Assembly (NCBI GenBank): GCA_905178155.1
Contig: CAJINV010000005.1
Location: forward strand, 5,731,754-5,795,753
DNA from: Amoebophrya sp. A120
Taxonomy: Eukaryota > Sar > Dinophyceae > Syndiniales > Amoebophryaceae
Length of the DNA stretch: 64,000 nt
Direction: 5' to 3'
The notes beneath the pieces are model-generated. The model ran no database searches. It saw only the letters and a program-made list of their open reading frames with translations, and was not told the origin of the DNA. The position numbers and the translations under genes are program-made. Positions within the stretch are counted from its first letter, which is position 1; every line of letters starts with the position of its first letter. Positions 43,601-54,946 of the stretch are shown piece after piece.

Positions 43601-44965
43601 AGTGCCAGTGGAGGTGGCCGACTGGCCGGAAACCTTTTCAGCAATTGTTCGCGGTGCTGATCTTCCAGCCTAAACAAAACGCTCAACAGACTGCTGTTCT
43701 GCTTCAGAAAGTCTTCCGCTGCTAAGAATTCGCACTGCAAGAAGACGTCGAGCGGCGTTTGCTCGAACACCCCGCGCTGCGACCAGAGGAACCGCGTGCG
43801 GGCCTCCCCCTGCATGTTGTCGATGATGTGCTTTAGCAGATCCCGCTGGCTCTTGCCCGGGCTTTGCAGCTGTTTCGCCCGTTTCTGGAGAATGGTTTCC
43901 AGTAGGCGAACTTCAGCAGTTGCTGATGAAATAAATTCTGCGGTAGCGGGAGCGGCACCGGCGCCCCCGGGGTACAAGTCTTCCTTGTTCGAAGCAAATG
44001 TTGGGTAGAGGGTCGAAGAGTGGTCAGCAGGAGTAGAAAGCAAAGGTTTTATTTTTCCCACGACGACCTCCTGGTCCGACAACAAGAGCTGCGCATCACC
44101 ATTTGTTGACCTCTCTTCCTCCCCTTGCTTCACCCGCAACACGAGGTGCAAAATCGCCTGCAGCGCCTCTTTGGACGGGTGGATCTTGGTGGGCAGGGGG
44201 CAGATATCAAATGCAAAAAGTCGTGCTAACGTTAACGGTTTTCACAGATGGCAGTTATGCATTACAACTTTTCCCTTCCATGCATGCTACGCAATACAAA
44301 TTTGGGCACCCGACCCTACCCTTTCTGATGCGTTACTGCATCACAAATTCCGTTAACGTTTTTAACGCTTTTTCTTGTGATAGCAGAGATCGTCGACCAG
44401 GAAGGTTTGCCAGTCCAGAATTACCTGGCGGATCTCGGTATCCTGTCCAAAAGTCTCGCGCTCGAGCTCGTATTGCAATCATGCATTACAAATTTCTTTC
44501 TCAAGTTAAATCTTCTGCATGACAAATTTACTTCTCATGCTGAGGAAATTTGTAATGCATTTATACGACGAGTACGATACTTTAACTTTTGCATTTCATA
44601 CTCGGTCAGGGCCGCTTTGTCGGACGCGGGCAGGGAGCCGCGGAGGCTGATTATCCTGAGTAAAAACGTACCCACACCAGAGTTGTAATGCAAATCTGCA
44701 TGCCAAAAGAGTTTCTCATGCTGAGCCCCATGAAAGGCGTTTTCTAATCGTGTTTTGGGATTTGTGATGCTATAATCAGCATGATATGCTAGGCCTGTGA
44801 TGCTGCTGAACTACCTAAACAGGATTACACTACAAGGACAAACTTGTCATGCGAAACAGCCAAAGCTGGTTGATTTGTCTAGCAGATTTACCATCTTGAC
44901 TCTGGTGTGGGTACGTTTTTACTCAGGATACTGATCCACTCACGCTCGTTGTCGGTGGTTTTCAT
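37631..44965 (-). CDS. g12: 1038-aa protein of unknown function, 15 exons
   Basis: I choose the ATG at 44965; the frame is open further upstream, so an extra exon is possible. Exons on the - strand: 44965-44931, 44646-44601, 44433-44383, 44199-43544, 43329-43207, 42953-42856, 42590-42433, 42284-42199, 42022-41962, 41677-41233, 40969-40739, 39612-38833, 38566-38398, 38119-38066 and 37754-37631. They total 3117 nt, an exact multiple of three, with one open frame. Thirteen introns are IEs; one (42198-42023) is a plain GT-AG intron. The N-terminal third is helical and charged (LLKHIIDNMQGEARTRF, EELKSDEERIEVMLQFAK). The middle is Thr/Ser/Pro-rich, followed by a segment with DGEIYPRICGKNTIYTK and a poly-G/Asn linker. 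I recognise no domain. Confidence 0.78.
37760..38065. mobile_element. Introner element IE-h in g12 (last intron)
   Basis: DR ATACG at 37755-37759 and 38066-38070; 311 nt removed. TIR ACAGTGAAAAATACCCCC. Only copy of this family in the window. Confidence 0.88.
38125..38397. mobile_element. Introner element IE-a in g12
   Basis: DR TGCGT at 38120-38124 and 38398-38402; 278 nt removed. Confidence 0.9.
38572..38832. mobile_element. Introner element IE-a in g12
   Basis: DR TCTGG at 38567-38571 and 38833-38837; 266 nt removed. Confidence 0.9.
39618..40738. mobile_element. Introner element IE-a with nested tandem insertion in g12
   Basis: DR CGTGA at 39613-39617 and 40739-40743; 1126 nt removed, about four times the normal IE-a size. 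The outer ends are IE-a. The interior is replaced by two full 488-bp units and part of a third. Confidence 0.88.
39633..40642 (+). repeat. 488-bp tandem duplication inside an IE
   Basis: Units at 39633-40120 and 40121-40608, plus about 34 bp of a third. They appear nearly identical; one difference seen is TTGGTACAG against TTGGCACAG. Each unit carries the same 67-codon frame (39905-40108 and 40393-40596), rich in Arg and Lys, which I do not consider a proven gene. Confidence 0.95.
40975..41232. mobile_element. Introner element IE-a in g12
   Basis: DR GGAAG at 40970-40974 against GGAAC at 41233-41237; 263 nt removed. Confidence 0.88.
41683..41961. mobile_element. Introner element IE-i in g12
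   Basis: TIR TATGGCGCTGTCAA. The flanks AAATA and AACGA match poorly, but removal of 284 nt keeps the frame. Confidence 0.78.
42023..42198 (-). other. GT-AG intron of g12
   Basis: Donor AAAAG|GTACAAAA and acceptor CAAATCTCCAG on the - strand, 176 nt, no inverted repeat. Removing it keeps the g12 frame. It is the only conventional intron in this gene. Confidence 0.7.
42291..42432. mobile_element. Decayed introner element in g12
   Basis: The flanking repeat CTCAAC is six bases long (42285-42290 and 42433-42438), but the TIR is weak (TATCCCATGTGAAA against TTGCAATGCGAAAA). 148 nt removed; the frame is kept. The family cannot be assigned. Confidence 0.72.
42596..42855. mobile_element. Introner element IE-a in g12
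   Basis: DR CCTTC at 42591-42595 against CCTTT at 42856-42860; 265 nt removed. Confidence 0.87.
42959..43206. mobile_element. Introner element IE-i in g12
   Basis: DR TGGAG at 42954-42958 and 43207-43211; 253 nt removed. TIR TATGGCGCTCTCAAGCG. Confidence 0.9.
43335..43543. mobile_element. Introner element IE-c in g12
   Basis: DR TGCTC at 43330-43334 and 43544-43548; 214 nt removed. Element 209 bp, as in g2. Confidence 0.9.
44205..44382. mobile_element. Introner element IE-j in g12
   Basis: DR GCAGA at 44200-44204 and 44383-44387; 183 nt removed. TIR with GCTAACGTTAACGG. Confidence 0.9.
44439..44600. mobile_element. Introner element IE-b in g12
   Basis: DR CTCGG at 44434-44438 and 44601-44605; 167 nt removed. 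Confidence 0.9.
44652..44930. mobile_element. Introner element IE-f in g12
   Basis: DR CTGAT at 44647-44651 and 44931-44935; 284 nt removed. TIR TATCCTGAGTAAAAACGTA, matched exactly at the other end. Confidence 0.92.
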
Positions 44966-46074
44966 GTTGAGGGCGGCAATAATATGCTGTCGGGCGGACG
45001 GTTGGATTGGCAGGTCGTGGGATCGTCCTTTACAACTACAACATGTTGATCTGTATTTCACTCTCACTCGAAAATGCGACGATTGTTTACGATACGGTTA
45101 CGGAGGCGCCAGATTTATTGAAAATGACGCCCTAGTAAATGAGGGTTTAAACTAACATCAATCAAAACCGGGGACTAGAGAACTACAGATCAGTTGAAAT
45201 ATATCAAAAACAGACCATTGGTGCTACTGCCAACCCTTGTTTGCCAAAAAAAAATGTGAAAACTAGTAATGATCTTTCTCTAGGCACTAGGCGTGTCGCC
45301 GCAGATCTTTGGCGTATCAGTCATGATCACTACAACAACCGCAACTGCATGTCGGATTTGGACAAAAGAAGAAACGAGTCAGAAGATCTGAACCTTGAGT
45401 TTGATCCAGTCGGCGCACTTTTGCTTACGAGGGCGCCACGACCACCTACCACACGGGCATGAACAGGAACCAAAAAACTTGATAAACCGCTGCAGATCGT
45501 GACGCAAAGAGCCGGGACCATGATGATCCGCAAACGATTGGAGGAAGAGTTTGGTTGTGAGCTGCTGGCGCGTTACAGCTGTTAGAAAATAAGAACAAAG
45601 TTGTGAAGTTCCTACTCTCGTCACCCCGGAAGACCTCCCGGCGTGAAAAGAAAGAGAAACACAGTGCCTGTGTTGAGCGGAATGACTACGACGAGGTCAT
45701 TAGTCGCGTCATGCATTTTTGCTATGTCAGTAGTTCTTGTAGTTGAATAAATTCCATTCCTCGTGGTCACAAGAAGTGTCGTTCACTTTACTCTACTTTT
45801 TCCTGTTGGAAAAAAAAAAATGCCGTCACTACATCAATTCGGGTCGCAGTCGCTACTAGCAACACTAGAAAATCAAGATCGCGCGTTGCTCTTCGGTTGA
45901 AAAATAACCTGAGGAATAGTACACTGTGGGGATTGAGTTTGAGTTGTATCACAAATCAGCGCTGCACTTGCAGCTCGTCGCTTTGTTCAACGTAGACCAC
46001 CACGACGACCTCGCGGCAGCGACAGGAGAGTCAACATCTTCTTGATTTTCGTTTCAATCTCCAAATCGCCATCT
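44966..46074. other. Interval between g13 and g12
   Basis: No convincing gene and no IE. It would hold the g13 terminator and the g12 leader. Confidence 0.4.
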
Positions 46075-48846
46075 TCACATCAGCTTCTCATCCTGCACAC
46101 GTCCCCAAAAAATCAGACTAATCCGGCTCCCATACACGTTTTTCTCGATTGGGATGCTGTGCTGAAAAACGCTGTTCACCGGTGTCGTAAAGGCGAACAG
46201 ATCGCCGTCGTGCTGCGGGAAGGAGAATTCGCGACTGGTTTTCAAGTGTTTAAACGCCAGGGTTCTCGTCGCGCCGAAAGAAACACCGATGGTGACGTTG
46301 TGATCCTCTGCTACTGATTGTTGATGCTTTCGTGTGGCTTGCTGGGCTGCTTGTTGGGGTCGTTGCTCTATCGCAGTAGTTCCTCTTGAAGATAGACCTT
46401 CTCCCGGTTCTTGAGGCGAGGGTAGTTTCTTCGCTGTGTCAGCTCCTCCGTCGACACGAAGATCGCCTTCATCGAGCAGGAGCGTTTCTATAAGATAAAG
46501 ATGGTCTACTTGTTGTTCAATATCGGTTTCGTTTTGCGGCGCAGCGAACAATATCCGAGATGATTGAGCATCAGTCTGTTCATCAATTCGATCTCCAGCA
46601 GGTGAGGTTGACGGATTATCTGGGCGGGCATCTTCAGGACGTCGTTCATCTTCTCCTGCCTCAGTGGACGAGGGGGTGGCAGGAGCAGAGGAAACGATCG
46701 CAGCAGCTGGAGCTGCTCCAGTTTTTCTTCCAGTTCTCTTCGCAGGCACAGGAACGGCATCGGAGAGGTGTGTCGCTTCCCCTCCTGCAAGAAGAACACT
46801 TCCTGTTGTACTAGTTGTTCTTGTTGCAGCTGCGGCCCCGCCGGCATCTTCTACCTCTGACCGCAAAAGAAGTGGCTCAGCAGAGGACGCACGAACAGGA
46901 ACAGCTTCATTGTTCCTTATCGTGTTTCCCACTTCCTGCTCCTCGTCCACCCTCTTCCGCGCTCCCACAAAATCTTGCTCCTCCACCGCAACTCCCACAG
47001 CTTTTTCCGTTCTCCCACTGGCCTGAAACTTATCGCGGTGCATGTCCGTCCAGTCAGTTCCGTTCCGGTACAAATTCGCGATGGAATATCCCAGTCTGAA
47101 GCTCGGAAACCGGTGTTGCACAGCAGAAAGTACCTCGCGGTAGCACTCGCTTTCCTTCAACAGGTATCAAGTGCAAATATGTCTGGGTCTGGAAGATTCC
47201 GGGACTTGTGATGCATATTTTGTATGAGTCATGATGAATGTAATGCATGATCTAGCATCACAGAATTTTACAGGGCTTCCTGATGCCTATTCCGCATGAG
47301 AAATGCCCTCTCGTCCGCGTAACACAAACTGGACTCCGTGTTGTTGGTCACGCAATACAGTTTTTTTTTGGAATCCAAAGACAGCATGACAAGTTGCAAT
47401 CTTCCAGACCACCCAGACATTTTTGCATTTCATAACAGGACCGGGTCGACGATGGCCGGGTGCTTGGAGCGGCGGTAGACCGATTTTTCAAATTTCGGCC
47501 CCAGCTCTATGGCGCTCTCAAACGTTACATTCTCAACTGTTCCATGAATTTGTAATGCAAGAATGGCAATAAACGACAAAGAATGGAGGTCGCACCTGTA
47601 GCATTACAAATTCCGCACAGATTTAGGCACTGTTTCGCCTTTTCAACATTTGTCATGCGAAGTAGCTTTATTGTGTGGATCTGGATGTCGATGCTCATTT
47701 TGCATGACATATCATGTAACAGTTGAGAGTGTAACGCTTGAGAACGCCATAAGCTCCGTGGTCAGACGGTCGTAGAAAGTCGTGCTTGTTGCTGGGGGTG
47801 ACGACGGTGCGTTTCTCGCCTGCGGAAGCAGAAGTTCATGCTTGTTCTTCAGGACGTCTTGTGGCCGTGAGGAGGAGGACCTAGTCGCTGCTGGTGTGCC
47901 ATTTGAATTATTCGACGTCGGACAACCAGCAACCTCCTCGCCCAGCCCGCTAGCACGCTTCTTGCTAGTGCTCGTCCCGATAAACTTGGGTATGTAGATT
48001 ATGGATGTGTCAGAGTTGAAATCGACAAAGTTGAAATGATTTGTCATGCATAAAATGCGACACAAAGACTGACTCTATTGCTGAAGGCGCAAGGGAGGCA
48101 GATTCTAGTGCTGGTGAGGGTCAAGAATTGGGCTACTGACTAGCATGACAGGGAGCAGCCATCTTGCCCTAAACAGCATGACAGACTTGCTTCAGGGGCC
48201 AGGAAAATTTGTCATGCGCCGATTGGAAACTGTCGGCCCAACTGGTATAGATTTTATGCATCACAAATTATTTCAACTTTGTTAATTTCAATCCTGACGC
48301 TTCCATATAGATGCAGCAGTGTTTCAACTGCGCCACGTCCCTCTCGAACTTCGCCCGCTCGTATTCCGCAACCTTCGCCGCCTTCAGCCGCTTCGTCTCC
48401 GTTTTCGAAAACATCTCCGCGATGCTTTGCTTGTTTTTGCTCGTGATCAGATTAATCTCGGACTCGGGCGGCCGAAACAACTGGTCTGCGTAGATGGCGG
48501 CGGAGTAGGTTCTTTGGTTCTTGATAATTCCCAGTGAAGCTGAGGCTGAAGCTGAACTCGGATCTCGGCGAAGATTGTTTATTCCACCTCCCCCGCCTCC
48601 AGTGCTGGACGAGGCACCACCGGCAGCAGGTGCAATGGCAGCTTGCGCTGCTCCTACACGACTAGCATATGGAGCTGCTTGGGACGAAGATGAGGAAGCA
48701 GCCGGGCCGCTGGCCTTGTTCGTTCCGGACGACCTGGAAGAAGCCCAGCGGGACCGAGGCCTGCTGCTGCCGGTAGTTGGCGCTGGGCCATGATCTGGTG
48801 CGCCGCTGGGGGAAGGGAAAGTGGTGCTCGAGGACGACATGGTCAT
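46075..48846 (-). CDS. g13: AlkB-type 2OG-Fe(II) dioxygenase
   Basis: ATG at 48846. Exons 48846-48308, 47994-47752, 47502-47435 and 47159-46075 total 1935 nt (644 aa). All three introns are IEs. The first 170 residues are Ser/Ala/Gly-rich. A basic helix (KRLKAAKVAEYERAKFERDV) follows, and the catalytic part starts in exon 4: LGYSIANLYRNGTDWTDMHR contains the iron-binding HxD (His-Arg-Asp), while GVSFGATRTLAFKH, FQHSIPI (second His) and SRISLIFWGR (2-oxoglutarate Arg) complete the AlkB signature near the C-terminus. This predicts oxidative demethylation of alkylated DNA or RNA, as in ALKBH2/3. About 230 extra low-complexity residues lie between HxD and the second half, where relatives have about 55-65 residues in total. 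Confidence 0.82.
47165..47434. mobile_element. Introner element IE-a in g13 (intron 3)
   Basis: DR ACAGG at 47160-47164 and 47435-47439; 275 nt removed. Confidence 0.9.
47508..47751. mobile_element. Introner element IE-i in g13 (intron 2)
   Basis: DR AGCTC at 47503-47507 and 47752-47756; 249 nt removed. Only 68 exon bases separate it from the next IE-a. Confidence 0.9.
48000..48307. mobile_element. Introner element IE-d in g13 (intron 1)
   Basis: DR TAGAT at 47995-47999 and 48308-48312; 313 nt removed, element 308 bp. Relative to transcription it has the same orientation as the IE-d copies in g2 and g8. Confidence 0.9.
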
Positions 48847-51800
48847 TGGGATTGGTAGTTCATCTTCTTAGTTGTCCTGCTACAACTACAAAACCTAAGC
48901 CTACTTACATACTCATGATCATTGCTGTTTCGGAACCACTAGGTTTATTCCTGCTTCAACATATTTTCAAAACGAATACTCATTGACGTCTCCTGTCTGT
49001 CATTTGTGGCAGAAACATGAGAAAAGAACTAGAAGTTCACATATGGCGATAGAGTAGAGGTAGATCTCGGTCGTCCTCGATCAAGCGACTTCTTGAGTTC
49101 AAGCGTGGATGCGAGAAACAATAGCAACCCACTTTACAACTGGAGCAAACTATGATCTGTCAACACCAGGTGGATCAATGGATTCGGTATGGAAGAAAAT
49201 AGAACTAGATTTAAAATTATGATCAAATGATCGCGAGCGTTTTCTTTCTTTTCTTAGGCCCGAATTAAAGATCTCGATGGGCTTCTCGGCGGATCATATT
49301 TCTTGGTCGTTGATGTTGTATGCCATCGAAGCAACGGGACCGATTTCAGATTTATTTCTGATCGAGGAAAAAGAAAAAGTGCATATGAAAACTAATTATC
49401 GAATCCTACTTAATGCACCGGATTAAGATATAACTTCAACTGCGACCAGCTACACTTACCCCAGCACTACAGCAAATTGCGGCAGATGCTTGACCTCGGC
49501 TTTCATGCCGGCTGCTGCTCATGACTTAGATTTTTCTGTTCACGGCTCTCGGCCTCATCTGTACAAGAAGGTGCATTTTATTTATTTCATCATGATTTTT
49601 TTTCGTCGAGATATCATCATGGCGTCTGCATTTAATATTTTCTATTCACCGTCGTGCTTCGAGATCGGAAGGTGCTACTCACCAACCTGTGAATATCTTT
49701 TATTCACCGTGCTTCGAGGAGATCGGAAGGTGCTACTTATCAACCTCTGTTGACTTGTTTATTTGTCATTCCTCAATTTTTACCGTTTACCATGTGACGT
49801 CATGACGATTTACATCAATCACAACTGCAGAACGTATATTCTAGGAATGCCTTGATTTGCAATTGTTTCCGTATGGACGAAGAGAAGCCCCTGCTGACGT
49901 CATTTATTTCATAGTGAAAAATCACCAGCGAAACGACTCCCAACGCCGATTACTGAATTTGGTGTGATGAAGTAGGTGGAAGCCCACCGTTACAATTGTC
50001 GAGCAGAAATGATAGATTTTGGATAGAAGTACGGCGCTTGTAGATTCTTCTACAGAAACTTAGAAGCTTGTAGAATATTGTTCTTAGTCTGGACCCCTCG
50101 TACTTCTACTTCTATTGTTACTTCTAATAGTACAAGAGTGCATTTTCGTCTGACAAACATCGAAAATATTTCAGTGGAGGTTGCCACGTCTGCGATTTGC
50201 TTTCATCGCTAAAAAAAAATATATATACAGATTGGGAGAAACGTAGGATTCTGTTAAGCTGTAAAATAAACGAAAACGTACTATATTTGATAATTTTCTA
50301 AAAAATTATCTTAATCTCATAAATATTGAAGAATTGATTCACCACCAATAATTTTTGGGCGACCTACCTGCTCGTGAAACCGAGAGTATCTGTTCGTCTT
50401 TGTGTAGCCACTTCTGCTGGTAAAGGTAATGCTGATAGATGGAGACATCGAAAGAATCGAAGTCATCCTGTACCTGTAGGTGGATTATCTTTTATCCCTG
50501 GAGTTCTGCACTTCTACTTTCCATCCTCAGAGTACAAGCGCACTAGCTCCTGCACGAAAAATGGACGTGGCTCAGTTTCGGATCAGTCCTGAACAAGAGG
50601 ACGCACGAAAAAAAATCATGCTTCTATAAGTTATTTACTTATCACTCTGACCTTACCATCTTCGAAAAAGATTCACTCTCGCGATGCTCAGTAAAGATCA
50701 GCAGAATAGTACTACTGAAACAGTTTGAAACTTTGAAAAGACAAAGTGGCCCTGCTTCATCGACTTCATAGGATAGCTGTTGCCTTTTTCTACGGTATTG
50801 TTCTGTCGACTGGACAATGCCAGTGGCGGACTTGCTGGACAATGCGAAAGCTTCAGAAGAATCCCCAAAGACTTCAGAAGACTCTTCAGAAGACTCTTCA
50901 GAAGACTCTTCAGAAGCTCTTCAGAAGCTTTTTCAAGTTTATTGCTTTTCGTTGCGCCGACGCCTATTTCTTCGAACGCAAACGCCAAAAAAGAGTATTG
51001 CTATTGCTCGACCAAACGAGTCCGCTGCTCTTTTTGCGTTCATATCGTGCCGACTCGTTCTTTTTTTTTAATATCGCTCTATCAAAAAGAATATCGCTGC
51101 GCCTGACAAGTGTCAAGGATTCGCATTTTGTTGTTGCGGATTTGTTTCAGGCGGTGAACGGCGGAACGAAACGAAGGCGGTGCTCTTGTTTGCTTTGAAA
51201 TTATGACAAGCGCAAAACTATCCTCTCGCAGCTTCGAGTATAATATACTCGAAGCTGCCACCAGAGGAGGCGAGCAAGCGCGAACTGGGGAAGCGGAACA
51301 TACGGAACAAGCCGGCACCTTGACCTTATCCAATCCTCAACAACAAATACAAAAATACTTGACGCACAAACTCTCTTTTCTTTCATAACCCACGGGAAGA
51401 ACAAATACAATGCTTGCCCCGCGACGCAGTCGCGGGGAGTGGTTCTTAAGGACTATTTTCTTGTTTGGGCTAGAGGGGCTAAGTCGCTTCCTTCTACTTT
51501 TTCTTGGCCATGAAAGTGCTCACAAACTTTCATTTTTTGCTCAAGCCAACCTTTACCACCTTTTGCCGGTGCGAGCACCACAAAGAAATACTGAGAAGCA
51601 AGCGTTGGAGGATTTTTTACGGAAACACAACAATGAACATCATTCACCTTGATGGCGACGGTGCAGCAGAAGACAGCTGCAGAAATCAAACACAGACTCA
51701 TCGATCTGATTTTCTTAAATGCGCGGCCCTTTTGATGGAGATGGTGCCACTACACGAGGACGGGCAGGAACATGATTCATGGCTTTAGTGCTTCAATATC

Positions 51801-52233
51801 GATTTTGCCTTGTCGTGCATACACATGGTAGTCTTGTACTGCAGCAACGCTTTATGTATATAGTTTCTTCTGGTCTTTCAAAAATCAACGCAAATCTTCG
51901 GGCGCGCGAGAAAGCCGCTGGAATTCATTTTCTCTCGCAATAGGTAACTCAGCTGCAAAGTCGCATTCGGTGCGCACCGAATAAAACTCCAACTCGGCCC
52001 TTGTTCATCCAGACGGAAGTAAATGTATTAATTGCATCTCGAGCTCCTCGACATAAGATGAAATCATCTTTCACATATAATATTTTCCACATCAACGAGT
52101 GCAGTGTATCAACAAGCGGAGGTGCAGCGCGAACTCCTTTAAACAGTTGAGAACTTACAACACCATTTGATTTTCTAAGCATTTTCCACGAATGAAAACT
52201 AAGTGGACTAGGATTCCGATCAACATAAACGAC
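48847..52233. other. About 3.4 kb without a convincing gene
   Basis: AT-rich, stops on all frames, no IE. A short + frame at 50374-50592 and a - frame at 51949-52182 are weakly protein-like, but I cannot support them. Confidence 0.45.
50871..50932 (+). repeat. 12-bp tandem repeat
   Basis: CTTCAGAAGACT repeated about five times. Confidence 0.9.
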
Positions 52234-52881
52234 CTAGGGCCGCCCTCGACGATGAACCCCGGTGGACCCCGATCCGGTTTGCTGCCGCGAGCCTCCTTCT
52301 GCGCCGGCGACTTGGGCTCCTTCCGTACTGCCCATGATATCGTCCTGGCTACTATTTTCCTCCCGACGCCGGCGCTGCCGGCGCTCGTTATGAATTCGTC
52401 GCCCGGTGGGAAATCGCCCTTGCGAGGGACAGAACATGACTTGCAGCGCATGAAGAATCCGTCTCAGTCTGTCTCTGCGCTGCGGAGAAGGAAATTAAGG
52501 AACTTTGTAAAAAGTGCGTACTTATTTATAGGTCCTCTGTGTCTGTTTAGTGTTTACGCCCAGAGGTGACTGGAGAGAACGACAGGAGTGCTTGTCACAG
52601 TCTTCGTGCTATTCATCAGCACAACTGTTGCGCTAATGATCAGCACAACTGTTGTGCTAAGAATACTGTTGTTGTCAACAACATATTGAGATTGACGCTA
52701 ATGATCCATCGGCAAAATTGGATGTCGTGCGCCGCTTACAAAAAAAAATGATGCATCTGAGTGCTGCTCCCGGTTGTAGAAGCCAGCACCTTCTTAATAC
52801 ATGGCAGAGCATTTCCCCTGGGAGAATTTCCCACCAGGCATCAAGATCATACCGCTCGTACTCGCTCGGCGACATCCCCAT
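52234..52881 (-). CDS. g14: probable small multi-exon gene
   Basis: From an ATG at 52881 the - strand reads a protein-like stretch (SPSEYERYDLDAWWEILPG, then LRRCWLLQPG) ending at a TTT|GTAAGC donor. A hydrophobic stretch (STTVVLIISATVVLM) lies at about 52600-52700 after a TTAG acceptor. A last exon runs from 52479 (acceptor TTCTCCGCAG) to a stop at 52234 and is Arg-rich and then Ser/Gly/Gln-rich. The phases of the three pieces do not join cleanly, so the model is incomplete. No family recognised. Confidence 0.38.
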
Positions 52882-53036
52882 CGGAATGTCATCCCGCTAT
52901 GCACCGCAAGAATGCCATTATATCCAATAGAACATACAAAAATTTTCTTCCGGGAACAGCACCGACGCCACTGGTGATTGCTTGACAAAAACAAAATTGT
53001 TTCATGCATGACAAACTCCGGGTGTTTCATCGTTCG

Positions 53037-54814
53037 TTATTCTTTTTCATGATGCTGATCGAAGCTTGTTAGCAAACTGACCAAAAACCTCGCTCCTGTA
53101 TGGTGTTCGCTGAGAGCAGCTGCGCGCACTCGGTCTACGACATGCTTGCACAGGATACTCGTTGCTGGTCCACCATTGCGAGGTACGATTCCGTCGGTGG
53201 CGGTAAGGCGGATCTGATGTTGTTAAATCAATATGTTGGGCAGCACGGAAATAGGAAAAAATCAAGATGAGGACCATTCCATTGTGTTGCTGCATTAGTT
53301 TTCGATCCTTACCGCTCTTGTAGCGCAAGTACTGAAAAATACCCATTGGCCCGCATCCACTTGATCACTTCGTCCGTGTATGCAGCGGCGGAAAATCTTT
53401 CTCATGATCACCAAATTTATCAATCTGTAGCGTTCTTCATGCGTCATCAATGCGCCGCCTGAAAAAAAAGATGGTTGTGCAGGATTGCATTGGTTCATAC
53501 GTTATCGCAAATTGAAATTGATTGATGTTGATGAGAAACTACTTTTCCCCGCTCATACCGTGTACACCGGCGGTCCCTCGGGGCCCCAGGAGTCAGTCGG
53601 GGTACTAGCGCTAGCAGTCCCCCGTCCTCTATCCAAAAAAAAAAGACCCATGATCCTCATCCAGATTTTGCATGACAAACACAGGATTTGCTGCATGTTT
53701 TGCATGACAAGTTGGATACTAGGGAAGATGGGTGTTTTTTCCTGGATATCCTCGTGATTTGTCCGGAGGTGGAACATTCTCGGCGAGCAGTCTGACCTCC
53801 ATCGGAAGCTGGAACAAAGTCCTCCCGGTATCCTTGCTTTTTCCGACGGTCCTCGCCGGGGGAAGCGCTAATCCGGGAACAATGCCCACGGCAGGAGGTC
53901 GCGGCTCCCGCTGGTGCGCACCACCCGCGTAGTACTGCTCAATTTGTTCCACCAGGTGTCTCCCGGAGGAATCGCTTTGCAGCTGGTCTTTCAGAGTTAT
54001 GAACGGGAAGAATGGTTCGCAAGGGTAGTACCACCAACTCCAACATCAGCTGTTCTTGCTCTTGCAGCATGTCGCTGTCTGATGAGCATGAGAAAGAGCA
54101 AAATGTCAGATCTCGCTCCAGCGTCGCAAATTTACTTTTGTTGGCGGTGGTCAGGGCTGCAGCAACTAGGTAAGCGTACAAGAGTTACTAGTATTAGGCA
54201 TCATGGGAATAAGTACCCTCACCGCCTCCACCTCCTCACGTAAAAATATGCGTAATTCAAATTTTCTCTTCGTCAATGCAAAAACGGCATGACAAATTGC
54301 AACTAAACGTGGTACTACGGGTTTCCATACTAGTACGTCGCTTTCATAAATGTGCGGCGCAGTTGAGGCGGAGTCGTGCCGGAACTGAAGGTCTGGGGCG
54401 TGGTCTTAAACACCGTTTTCTGTCCGGAATCACCAGCGGCGACGAGCAGATGCAACCCGCCAGTGGATGCCAGTATCACAGGAAAAAGTAGTGTTAACGT
54501 CAACGAATGTCATGCAGGAACGCATGAAGATGTAGAAAGATGTAGATGGTGATAGACATCACTGGAATTTGTATTGCATACGTGCTAAGCAAAATACATT
54601 CTTCATGCATAGCTGCAATCTGTGAAGCTGACGACCGTCAGCAATCTGTGACGATAACACGACTTTTTATTTGGTTGATAGCCGGCTTTCCGGGACCATA
54701 CTTCTTTCCCACCTCGGCTTCCACGAAGGTGTGCAGAAAGTGGTATGCACCGCAAAGAAGTACCGCATTACGTAGCAACCCGATTTGTCCCTCTTGGCAC
54801 TCAGTATGAGTCAT
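53037..54814 (-). CDS. g15: unidentified gene with IE and GT-AG introns
   Basis: ATG at 54814, followed by GQIGLLRNAVLLCGAYHFLH and then KKYGPGKP. Removing an IE-j at 54680-54469 joins it to ASTGGLHLLVAAGDSGQK and a Thr/Pro-rich end near 54330. Further exons are visible at 54030-53749 (LKDQLQSDSSGRHLVEQIEQ and LPMEVRLLAENVPPP), then an IE-g, then 53624-53567 ending at ACG|GTATGAG. A strong acceptor (TTTTTTTTCAG) stands at about 53461, and a terminal open stretch runs to a stop at 53037. Joins in the middle and at the end are not resolved in phase; two genes are possible. Confidence 0.45.
53630..53748. mobile_element. Introner element IE-g in g15
   Basis: DR TCCTC at 53625-53629 and 53749-53753; 124 nt removed. 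This is the smallest intact element, with TTTTGCATGACAA twice inside. Confidence 0.88.
54474..54680. mobile_element. Introner element IE-j in g15
   Basis: Flanks GCCAG (54469-54473) and GCCGG (54681-54685); 212 nt removed. TIR TATCA...AAAAAGT.GTGTTA.CGTCA. Confidence 0.82.
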
Positions 54815-54946
54815 TTATTACTTACGTGGAATGCTAAATCGGGAGGCACGGTAGTACTTAGACTCATTTTGTCTTGTTTGACATGACTTTGTCATGCGTA
54901 ATTGCATGACACAGTGGTCCACCAGGTACGATTCTCTATCTCTACA

